From NCBI GenBank assembly GCA_003116995.1, contig BDSL01000025.1:372001-436000 (forward strand): a stretch of DNA of 64,000 nt, written 5' to 3'. The notes below the pieces were generated by a model, which had not been told where the DNA came from, did no database searches, and saw only the letters and a list, made by a program, of their open reading frames with translations. The DNA is from Yamagishiella unicocca (taxonomy: Eukaryota; Chlorophyta; Chlorophyceae; Chlamydomonadales; Volvocaceae). The position numbers and the translations under genes are program-made. Shown here piece by piece: positions 20,881 to 30,700 of the stretch (the first letter of the stretch is position 1; each line of letters starts with the position of its first letter).

Positions 20881-23800
20881 CTACAGCGGCATCGGCTGGC
20901 CCTGCTTCAACAGCGCCAGCGCCGCCGGCGTGTTGCCTGCCGCCAGCTCGCAGTACACGAGCAGCAGCGCCGCGCTGCGCCCCGCGGGCTGCAGCGCCAG
21001 CGCCTGGCGCACCAGCGCGGCCGCCTGCGCCAGCTCTCCCTGGCTGGCGAACACGGCCGCCAAGTTGGTGTAGGTGGCGGCCAGGGCGGCGGGGCCGGTC
21101 AGCACCGCCAGCGCCGCCGCGTTGCCTAGCGGGTACACCTCCTCGCGCCCGCCGCCGCCGCCGTCCTCATCGGACTTCTGGCTGCTGCAGCTGCGGGCGG
21201 GGGCCTGAGGCGGGAGGGGGTAGCGGGGAGGCCCGGGTACGTGACATAGGAAACGGAGAGCGGAATACCAACTGGCCACCAGGCTCCGGATATGCTCACA
21301 CCGCCGGGCGGGAGGGGAGGTTGCGAGGAAGACTGGCGGGACCGCCGGGGGGGGAGGGAGGTCCAAGAGGGGTAAGTGTGTGTGTTGCGTTGCCGCAAAG
21401 CCGCGAAACTCCCTGCCCGAATAAAGAACCGAGCGGACGGTAGGCCGGTGTAGGGAGGCGGAGAAGCGATAGTGGTTGTAACTTGGCACCGGCTGGATTG
21501 ATGCCAGGGAGGGAAGTTGTGAAACATTGTACGTGTGCGTTCACCCACCGCTGTGTCTGTGCGTGTGTGCGTGTGTGGGGCTCAGATGCAGCGCCAAACC
21601 GGTGAGCTGGCGGGCTTGGAAAGACTGCTTTGTGCGCCATGAGGGGAGGGCAGGGGCGCGGCGAGCCCGCAACAAGAGGGGGGCTACACCAGTACGGGGC
21701 CTACGTGGCTGCTTTCACCCCACCGCCCCACTGGCCCACCCCCCTGGGCACCACGGGTCTTGTCTTCCAAACCCCCCTGGGCACCTCCAAACCCCCCTGG
21801 GCACCTCGAAACCCCCCTGGGCACCTCGAAACCCCCCTGGGCACCTGCACCACCCGCGCCTGCTGCCCCACCTGCACCGCCTGCGCCTGCTGCGCCTCCC
21901 GCTCCTGCGCCTGCATCAGCCACAGCGACAAGCACTCCACCGCATCCGCCGGCCGGTCCAGCTGGCACAGCGCCTCGGCCGCGTAGCTGGTGGCCAGGAA
22001 CGAGTACTCGGCGGCGGAGGCGGCGGCGGCAGCAGCCTCAGGACCGGCGTCGAGGCCGGGGCCGGCTGCTGCTGCTGCTGCCGCCGGCGCCGGCGGGGCG
22101 CCCGACGCCGCCATCAGCGCCTGTGCCGCCTGCAGCGCGGCGCACCAGTCCTCAGCCTGCAGGTACGAGTACGACAGGTTGGCGAGCACGGCACGCCGTA
22201 CGGCAGACAGCTCCTCCGACAGCGCGGCGCTGGCGTCTGGGTGGGCGGGGGGGGGGAGAGCGGGGGTGGGGAGAGGAACCCGGGGAGGGCGGGGAGGGGG
22301 AAGGTGTAAGGGGCGGGAAGGCGAGGGCAGCATTAAGAGGCTGCAGGAGGGGAAGCGAGGGGCGACGCGGCAGGGCTGCCAGCGAGGGCGGGGGCCAGTC
22401 CGCTGGGTGAGGGGGACTCGTTCGGCCGCTGTCTGACTGGGTGACGGGGACTCGTTCGGCCGCTGTCTGGCTGGCTGACAGACGGGGCGGTGGGGTGGGC
22501 ACCGCCGTCGCTGCGGCGCTGTGCCATTGCTCGCCCGTCGCTGTGCCCAGGCTGAGCCAGCAGCCGCGCAAGCCGGGCCCTGCCCAAGCCTCCAGGTGCC
22601 TACCGCATACCGCAGTGTCAGCCTTAGGGGCCTCTTGCCTCCCACCCACCCACCCTGTCTGCCTGCCACCCACCCTGCCTGCCACCCACCCACCCACCCT
22701 GCCGGCCCCCGCCCAACCACCTATCCCAAACGGCTGTTCTAAACAATTTTCCTTCCGTACACGGGTTTTCCTTGCAACCCACCTGTCCCATGCGGCTCGT
22801 GCAACCCATTCGCCAGGTGGTGCTGGGCCGTGTGGCGGGGCTCCTCACCGCCGCCCGGAGGACCCACGGGTCGCTGCTGCTGCTGCTCCGGCGGGTGGTA
22901 CGGCTGCGGCTGCAGCTGTACGTACGACTCCGCGGGGGCGGCGCTGCTGCTGCTGGCGCCCACGGCCCCAGCGCTGGTGCTGGTTCCGGAGCCCGCTGCG
23001 GCTGCTGCCCCCGCAGCAGCTACCGGCAGGGGCAGCGACATGCCCTCTTCCAGCTGGCTGCTGCTGCTCTGCCACTGCGGCAGGCAATCGGGGTTCGAGG
23101 AATGGGGGTGTGGTGTTGGAGTGCGGCGACGGCTTCGTGACCTCCCCTCCTCGCCACCCCCCATCGCCGGTTCCCATTGTCGGCCGTGAATTCGCGGAGC
23201 CTCTTATCAAAACCCCCATCGCCGGTTCGTCTGCCGTTTCCGATGGCACCTCATAATGGCACCATTATCCACCCCTCCACACCGACCTCGCCCCCTTCGG
23301 CCGGTTTTGCCCCCCTAATGTCGTACGGACGGGTTTCCTCGCCATCCCTCTCCGTTCGTCCCCGCCCCCCGCCACCTGCTAAACGGTTTATACGCCCCCC
23401 CCCCCCACCTGCTTATTACGACCTTCGGCTTTAGTATCCCCAACCCAGTTCTCCAGCATGCATCTCAAAACGTCTGTCCTAAACGGTTTTTCCGGGCATC
23501 CACGGGTCTTCCTCGAACCCCCACCTGCTCGTGCGCCTCCTGCTGCGCATCCAGCTGCTGCAGCGCCGTCTGCAGAGCCACCACCGCCTCGGACAGCAGC
23601 GCTGATGCAGCAGGACCCACATCCGCCGGCGAGGGCGCCGCCCCCGTCGCCAAAACCAGCCGCCGCGGCTGCTGCTGCTGCTGCCGCGCCGCCGCCGCCG
23701 CTGCGGTTGCGGCTCCCGCTGGCGGCGCCGCCTCCTGGCCGCCGGGCAGGACCGCATCCACCAGCAGGCTGGCAGCGCCGGTGGCTGAGCCGTTCGGGAG

Positions 23801-26800
23801 GACGAGGTGTTGCCGGGCTGCCGCGGCCCCCATGTGCTGCTGCTGCTTGCGGTGGTATATGCCGAGCGCCGCCTCCGCTGTCCGAAGCCACAGCAGGGGC
23901 TGAGGGCTCGGATGGCATGGGGTGGGCGGCGGTTGCGGTGGTGGTTGCGGTAGCGGTTAGTGTGCGGCGGTGGTTAGTGTGGGAGGGAGGGGCACGAGAG
24001 AGCGAGGGTTTAGTTTGTGACGGGTGCAGTGGGTACGAAGACGTGCTGCTGAACCCGCCCCCACACACTTCCACCTTCGCCTCCTTGTTGTTACTATTTG
24101 TCCAAAACCTCTCCCGTCGCTTTCTCTCCACGACTTACCTCGCGGCTATCGCCTCCCAAACTCTCGCGCCCGCCGCCCGCCACCCCCACCACTTCCTCCC
24201 TCTCAGGTGACTCTTGCCCATCCCCCCCCCCCCCCGCCCAACGGTTTTTCCTTCGTACACGGGTCTTCCATTTACCCTCCCTACCTCCTCACCGCCCACC
24301 GACCCGCCGACCCACCGTGTTGGAGTAGTTCGTCGCCGCCGCCGCGAAGCACCTCCGTGCCGCCTCGTAGTTATGCAGCAGCAGGTGCTGCAGCCCCGCG
24401 TTGTACGACACTGCGGGCAGGGGCACTGCCGCCGCCACCGCCGTCGCAGAGGAGGGCGCCGGGGACTGCTGCTGCGGCCTCCCTGGCGCTGCCGCGGCAG
24501 AGGCGGAGGCCGAGGACCCCCCCGCACCCGACCCCGCACCCGACCCCGCACCCGCCGCTAGCGCCTGTGATAGGTAGAGCAGCGCCAGCGTGTGCTTGCC
24601 CTGCTGGTGGTGCACGAGGCCCAGGTTGTTCAGCAGCAGCGGCCGGTGGGTGTCCGCGAAGGCGGTGTCCTGCAGGGGGGGGGGCGGGTGTTAGCGAGGA
24701 AACGAGTTGAAACGACGCAGCGACGAGGAAGAGGAAAAGAACATGGGCGCCAGCCTGCAGGGTAGCGGGCGTGCAAGTCTGCGTACCAAACCGGTATACT
24801 ACCTGGGTTTGACGTATCGCCGTCCCTGCCCGCAACACCGCCGTACCAACCAACCAACCAACCAACCAACTAACCGGAATCAACCAACCAACCGCCGCCC
24901 ACCTGCATCATACCCAGCAGCAGCTTGGTGGCCTTCCGCACCCGCCCCCGGTACAACTCCAGCTGCGCGCGCACGGCCAGCAGCAGCGCAGTGGCGGCGG
25001 GGCTGCCAGCGCGCGGCTCCGGAACCAGCCCGCCGTGGTGCCCCGCCGCCTGCTGTGCCCCGCCCCCGTGCAGGGCGCTGCTGACCGCCTTGAGCTCCCG
25101 CTTGGCCGCCCGGGTGTTGTGCGCTAGGGCGTGCAGGCGGGAGCGGTAGAGCTTGATGAGCAGCTTGAGGTCCGGAACGGCGGGGGGGCGGCCCTGCGCG
25201 GCAGGGGGCGGAGGGGCCAGGTCGAGGGGTGGGTGGGTTGGTGGGCTGGCGTGTTGGTATGCTGGCGGCTTGGTGGGTTGGCTGCCAACCCAGCCAACGG
25301 GTTGGTGGGTTCGGGCTGGTGGGGTGGTGGGGTGGCCGCCAACCCAGCCAAGGGTGCGTATCCCGGAACTGCGCAGCCTGAGCGTCCGGTGATACGGGTC
25401 CACGGTCCCCCACCCACCCGCTGGCGCACCCACCCTCCCGCGCACCCACCCAACCACGCACGGCAGGCTCCAGCCCAGATGAGCCCCACCTCCAGCCCAG
25501 ATGAGCCCCACCTCCAGCCCAGATGAGCCCCACCTCCAGCCCAGATGAGCCCCACCTCCAGCCCAGATGAGCCCCACCTCCAGCCTGGCTGCGCAGTCCC
25601 GCACCTTACCGGCAGCTCCCTTGTCCCCCCCACCGGGGATTCTCTTATCAAACCCCCACTGCTGGCCGCTTCCCTGCCGCCTGCCTCCCTGCCGCCTCGC
25701 TCAACGCCGCCACGCCGCCGCTAGAGCGACGCTCCTCCCCGCCCCTCCCTATGACCCACCATCCACCCACCAGTTTCCTAGCTCTCCAGCATGCACCTCC
25801 AACGTTTTTATACACCCCCCACCCCTCCGACCCCGACCCCTCCAACCCCTCCAACCCCCACCCCTCCAACCCTCCAACCCTCCAACCCCCACCCCTCCAA
25901 CCCTCCAACCCTCCAACCCCCACCCCTCCACCCCCCACCCCTCCCCCCCCACCCCTCCACCCCCCACCCCTCCACCCCCCACCTGCTGGTCCAGCAGCGC
26001 CCTGCTCCGCCCCATGGCCCCGCTGCACCACTTGGACACCCGGGGCAGCGCCAGAGTGCGAGGTCGGCCCCCGCCGCCACCCCCACCAGCCCCCGCCGCC
26101 GTCCGCCCGCTGACCCCACAGCCTCCCCCCGCGTCCTCCGCGCTGGCGCCAGCCGCCACCCCCGCCTGCTCCGCCCCGCCTGCTCCTGTCGCTGCTGCCG
26201 CTCCAGCTGCTGCTGCTGCTGCCGGGCGGTCCGCTGCGAATGCCTCCGTGAGAGGTCCGTGCATTCGTTCGAAGCTGTGCAGCAGCGCCACTGCGCGAGG
26301 CAGCTGCCGCCCCTCGATGTAGATGTCCAGCAGCAGGGTCAGCACCCGCACGGCCGTGCCCTCCGCCAGCGCCTCCACGTTGGCCGCCAGCGGCTCCAGC
26401 AGCTGGGCGGCGGAGGCGTAGCGGTGCTGCCGGTAGAGCAGGATGGCCTGGGGCCGAGGGGAAGGAGGGGAAGGAGGGGGAGGTAAAAGGAAGACCCGTG
26501 TACGAAAGAAAGCCGCTTTAGGACAGACGTTTCGAGATGCATGCTGGAGGAAGGAGGGAAGAGGGAGAGCGCAGCTGCGGGTAACGTGCCAGACGTGGGG
26601 TTGTCGCGGGAGGGGCAAGGTGAGGGCGCCGCCCTCCGCCGGAGGGCCCCTGCCCCTGCAGTCAACTGAAAGAGCAGCAAGCAAGCCCTCCCTCTCTCCG
26701 TCTCACTCCCGCTCCTGCGGTGCGCCTTGCAGAGCTGCAAGGGAGGCCCCCTCACATGTTATGCCTGCACCTCGTGTCACACGGCGTCACCCTGCACGCC

Positions 26801-27330
26801 GTGTCACACGTCCTCACCCGGTTCAGCTGAGCGACCGCGAGGTCGTCCCGCACGGGGACCAGAGGCAGCGCCTCCAGGGTTCCCGAAGAACGGGACCGAG
26901 TGGAAGCGGTGCCCACATCCGCTGCGCCAACATCGTCCGCCGCGAGCCGCTCGTTCTGCAAATGGATTGCACGCGTCAAAGTCCTGTGGGCGCGCCACGC
27001 CGGCGCAACGGTAGGCTTTGCTGCATGATCAGGCCGAGAGACTCACAGAAAGAAGCTCTAGCTGAGACGCTATGCGGTCCGAATCCACGCTTCCGGCGAC
27101 GACGTGCTCTACTACCAGCAGGTTGTGCGCGAGCTGCAGGCGCAACGGCGGCAGCCAATTGGTAAGTGGATGCGATGGATTACGCGTTTGCATTTGAATA
27201 CACTGCTGAGCGGAACAACCTTGAGGTCCGCCTTGCTCTCGGATTCAATTTTCTGCAGCGTCGCGTGACAGTCCGTAAAATTCTCCGTCAGCCACAGGCA
27301 CGTGGCCTCCGCACACGCTAGATTGCTCAT
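20881..27330 (-). CDS. CNOT10: CCR4-NOT complex subunit 10 (TPR protein)
   Basis: Subunit of the cytoplasmic CCR4-NOT deadenylase complex; in animals it pairs with CNOT11 on the CNOT1 N-terminal arm. Exons in transcript order: 27330-27220, 27133-27047, 26955-26818, 26447-25983, 25193-24903, 24669-24316, 23899-23525, 23074-22783, 22236-21872, 21204-20881; 933 aa, nearly all introns phase 0. TPR-type helices match the family block by block: CLWLTENFTDCHATLQKIES, AILLYRQHRYASAAQLLEPL, LKLLIKLYRSRLHALAHNTR with AKRELKAVSSAL, LLLNNLGLVHHQQGKHTLAL, YNAGLQHLLLHNYEAARRCF, LLWLRTAEAALGIYHRK, SFLATSYAAEALCQLDRPAD, and the C-terminal LVYCELAAGNTPAALALLKQ. Ala/Gln/Gly-rich inserts separate the repeats, typical of volvocine proteins. 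The donor after 21872 could alternatively be used 27 nt later (exon end 21845). Introns are rich in dispersed and tandem repeats. Confidence 0.91.
21767..21846 (+). repeat. tandem 20-mer, 4 copies, at start of CNOT10 intron
   Basis: The unit AAACCCCCCTGGGCACCTCG lies immediately downstream (on the gene strand) of the exon ending at 21872 or 21845. Confidence 0.9.
22403..22470 (+). repeat. tandem ~32-mer, 2 copies, in CNOT10 intron
   Basis: GGGGACTCGTTCGGCCGCTG is present twice with similar flanks (GTCTGACTGGGTGAC / GTCTGGCTGGCTGAC). Confidence 0.8.
22728..22782 (+). repeat. family A variant, abutting a CNOT10 5' splice site
   Basis: On the gene strand the intron begins GTGGGTTGCAAGGAAAACCC, GTGTACGGAAGG..., so the repeat starts with the donor dinucleotide (exon end 22783). 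It is the same variant as 3497-3556. Confidence 0.85.
23178..23212 (+). repeat. intronic dispersed repeat, family D
   Basis: GTCGGCCGTGAATTCGCGGA, then GCCTCTTATCAAAACCCCC, in the CNOT10 intron 23524-23075. Confidence 0.7.
23440..23524 (+). repeat. family A full copy, abutting a CNOT10 5' splice site
   Basis: The exon ends at 23525. On the gene strand the intron begins GTGGGGGTTCGAGGAAGACC and continues with the whole ~80-bp repeat. It matches 982-1062 nearly base for base, in the opposite orientation relative to the gene. Confidence 0.9.
24232..24280 (+). repeat. family A fragment in CNOT10 intron
   Basis: CCCAACGGTTTTTCCTTCGT then ACACGGGTCTTCC, about 35 bp inside the intron that starts at 24315. 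Confidence 0.75.
25469..25582 (+). repeat. tandem 22-mer, 5 copies, in CNOT10 intron
   Basis: The unit CCAGCCCAGATGAGCCCCAC plus CT is perfectly repeated. There are no unique spacers, so it is not a CRISPR array. Confidence 0.95.
25774..25815 (+). repeat. family A 5'-half fragment in CNOT10 intron
   Basis: CTCTCCAGCATGCACCTCCA followed by ACGTTTTTATACACCCC. Only the first half of the family A unit is present. Confidence 0.65.
25816..25981 (-). repeat. G-rich minisatellite at CNOT10 intron start
   Basis: Degenerate GGGGTGGAGG/GGTTGGAGG units (gene strand) run for ~160 nt directly after the 5' splice site at 25982. Many G3+ runs could form G-quadruplexes in the pre-mRNA. Confidence 0.75.
26482..26550 (-). 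repeat. family A copy, gene-sense, near CNOT10 3' splice site
   Basis: On the gene strand it reads CTCCAGCATGCATCTCGAAA...CACGGGTCTTCCTTTTACC, then a CCTCCCCCTCC tract leading to the acceptor at 26449-26448. Confidence 0.8.
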
Positions 27331-27795
27331 ACGCAGTTGTTGCGATGCATGTCGGTATGCGAACGTCGCGGGGGGAGGGCGGCTGGGGCTACGCTTGGCG
27401 TGTCAGGTACGGTCCTTATGGAAGGGATATTAATCCTAATATGCAGTGTTAGGTACGATGCAGAGCTCGCGAAATGCAAGGAATTCGCTGGCAGGCATGT
27501 TGCTTCGTTTGCATGTCCATCGCATACTGTCGTGCGGCCGTGCAAGTCATGTACGTTAGAAATGGAGAATATTTCCTACAATTTGGCGCTTGTAAAACCT
27601 GCTAAAAGCAGCGCTCCTCTTACACACTTGCCTATAGACAAAACGCCCGGCGGCGGGTTCCTCTGAACCGCTCGGACTTGCGGCAGCCGGCACACTATCC
27701 ACACGGACGGGTCACACGTTCTAGCTTATTCCTGTCGGCGAGCGCGCGATCGGGAACGCTTTTCCGTTGGCAGGCGGCAGCCGAGGGACTGATAG
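27331..27795. promoter_or_regulatory. divergent promoter region, CNOT10 / DPH2
   Basis: Only 465 bp separate the CNOT10 ATG (- strand, 27330) from the DPH2 ATG (+ strand, 27796). No other gene fits, so both promoters and leaders must share this interval. No clear TATA box was identified. Confidence 0.65.
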
Positions 27796-30700
27796 ATGGC
27801 GACGCCGGCGCCTGACCTGGCGGAGCGCTATGACGTGCGTCAAACGGTGGAGTACATCACGCAAGGCGGCTATCGGAGCGTCGCTCTGCAGTTTCCGGAC
27901 GAGCAGCTGGCGGACAGCCCTAGCGTCTCACAGCTGCTGCAGCAGCAGTTGGGCGACCGAGCGCGGGTGGGTGCTCACCGGCCGGTCATGTCGCCGCCTT
28001 ACACCCGCAGTCAAACCGGCTTCAACTGAGTGTCTGGCACCAAACCCAACCCCTGGCTTTCGGTGAAGTTGGCTGTCGTCGCCTTCTGCCCTTACCCAGC
28101 TAATACTCGCTCATCGCCCCATCCTTTGCCCATCGCCTTCCATCGCCGCGATCGCCCCGCCCATATTTACCTCCCTCGCGCCGCCAGCACTCCTGCGGCC
28201 CACACGCGCGCCTCCACCCTGCCTCCCTGCCTCCCCGCCTTCCTGCCTTCCTCGCGGCCAGGTGTTCATCCTAGCCGACACCGCCTACAACCCGCTGGGG
28301 GTGGACGAGGTAGCAGCCCAGCACCTGGCGGCGCATTGCGTGGTGGGTCGTGGGGTTGACGGGGGGGGTTGGCTGGGTAGGTGGGTAGAGGGGTGGGTCG
28401 GTGCGTGGGTCGTGGGGTTGATGGAGTGGTGCGGGTGATGGATGCCTCATGCGATTCCCAGCGCCCAGCTCCGGAGCCGCCAGGGCCGCAGGGCACGCGG
28501 TGGAGCCCTCCTGCGGACTTGTGGGGGAGGTCCAGGGAGTTTAACGGGGAACCCGTGTGTCCAGGGAGGTCCAGGGAGGTCCAGGGAGTTTAACGGGGAA
28601 CCCGTGTGTCCAGGGAGGTCCAGGGAGTTTAACGGGGAACCCGTGTGTCCAGGGAGGTCCAGGGAGGTCCAGGGAGGTCAAGGGAGGTCAAGGGAGGTCA
28701 AGGGAGGTCAAGGGAGGTCAAGGGAGGTCAAGGGAGGTCCAGGCAAGGAGGTTACTCGCCACCTTCCCCGGGTATACCCTCTGGGACCGCAGTGATGCTC
28801 CTCACGCGCCGTACTGCCATCTCCCACGAACTGCCACCTCCCATCCAACTGCCATCTCCCACCCAACTGCCATCTCCCACCCAACCACCTGCACCCGGTC
28901 ACCGGCACCCCCCATGCCCCCACACCGCAGATCCACTACGGCCGCGCCTCCCTGGTGCCTGCCAACTCGCTCCCCGCGTTCTTCGTGCTGCCCAAGGAGC
29001 AACTCGACGTGCAGGCCACCGCTGATACCGTACGGCAAGCGATCAGCGTGGCGGTGACGTCACGAGGCACGGCGACAGCGGGAGCAACAGCAGCTGCTGG
29101 CGGCGGCGGCGGCGACGGTGACGGCGGAGGTGGCGGCGGCGGCGGCTTCCGGGCGGTGGTGGTCCTGGTGGATCAGGGCTACCACCACCTGCTGACTGAG
29201 CTCAGTCTGGCGCTGGAGGGTGCTGGGGGTGGTGGTGGCGAGGGCGGCGAGCAGGTACGCGGCAGCACGAGCTGGCGCGACCATTGTGTACTGGTCGACG
29301 ATCCCCCGCTGCGAAAGATACGGGGCTCCAGGGATGGCTGCAAGGGGCCGCGCTGGGGTGGCGCTAGGGGTGGGTGCAGGTCTGCCCAGTGCCCGGGGTG
29401 TTGCGGGTTCGGCGGGGAGGAGCCTGAGGGTTCACCGGAGGTGGCCCTGCCTGCCTGCCGCAACCAGCCGGGGGATGGCTCCAGGGATGGCCACACGAGA
29501 GGGCCGCTGGGTTGACCCGGTGTCCGGAGCGTTGTGGGGGCGAGGAGCCTGGGTGTGCGCACTTGGTGGCCAAACCGTCCACCGTGGAGGGCTGTGGCGC
29601 CTGCTCCCTGCTTCCTGCCTCCTGCGGGCCGACATCATGGCGTTTGGTAGGTGTGCAGTATCAGTAACCTCCCAACTCCCCACCCCTGACCCCCCCCAGG
29701 GTGTGCCTGTTCCCCCGCTGGTCATCGCGCGTCTGAGCGCCAGGTCGCTCAGCCCGCAGGTCCCAGCCCGGGCAGCCAACGCGGGACACGCCACCACCAC
29801 CGGGACCGCGGGCTGCTGCTCCCCGGCTGCGGCGGCGGCAGCGGAACCCACCGGCAGCTCGTGCTGCGGCACCCAGCCGGCAGCTCCCCTCACCTCGACC
29901 GCTGAGGCCGGCGGCGCATCGGCGGCTGCGCCAGCGGCGGCAGCGTGCAGCAGTCCCTCCGAACCCCCACTGGCTGGCGGTAGCCGGTGTCAGGCGCAAG
30001 AGCCTCAACACCAGCAGCAACAGCAGCAGCAGCAGCAGCAGCCTAACTCGCAGGCAGTCCCGGGGGCCGCCGTGGCGAAACCCTGCGGGGCAGCGTGCGG
30101 GTCGGATGGCGCGGGGAGGGGCTGCACCACCGCCGCCTCCCGAGGGCCGGAAGGGGACCAGGCGGCCCATACTGCCGGCCTGGGAGAGCAGCAGCAGCCG
30201 CAGCAGCAGCCGGTCGCGTCCGCCAGCGGCAGTGGTGACGACGGCAGTGGCAGCGCCGCCGGCGGCTGTAGCACCAGCATGGTGGGACTCACCTGGTCGC
30301 TGACCCCGGGGGCCTCCCGGCGGGACTGCCTGTACGTGTGGGTGGGGCCGCGGGGCAGCAGCGCGCACCAGGTGCTGCAGCTGACGCACAGCACGTGCGA
30401 GTGGCTGTCGTACGACCCGGCGGAGGGCGGAACCGTACGGCAGGGCCTGTCGGACGACACGCGGCGGCTGCTGAAGCGCCGCAACTTCTTGGTGGAGAAG
30501 GCGCGGGGGGCGAGCATCGTGGGGCTGCTGGTGGGTGGCCGGGGGGGGGGGCAGGCACAAAGACCGGTTACACGACCGGGGGATGGAGGGTGTGTGTTGG
30601 GGGGGAAGGGAGTGAGACAGCCTGTGGGCCCCCTGGACCACCCTACACATGCATTCCTGTGCGCTTACTAATGCAACTACAACGAAAACAGGATAACGCT

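Noticed and set aside
25469..25582. CRISPR-like direct repeats
   Set aside because: The 22-bp units are contiguous with no spacers and lie in an intron of a eukaryotic gene; the same applies to 50102-50287 and 39888-39987.
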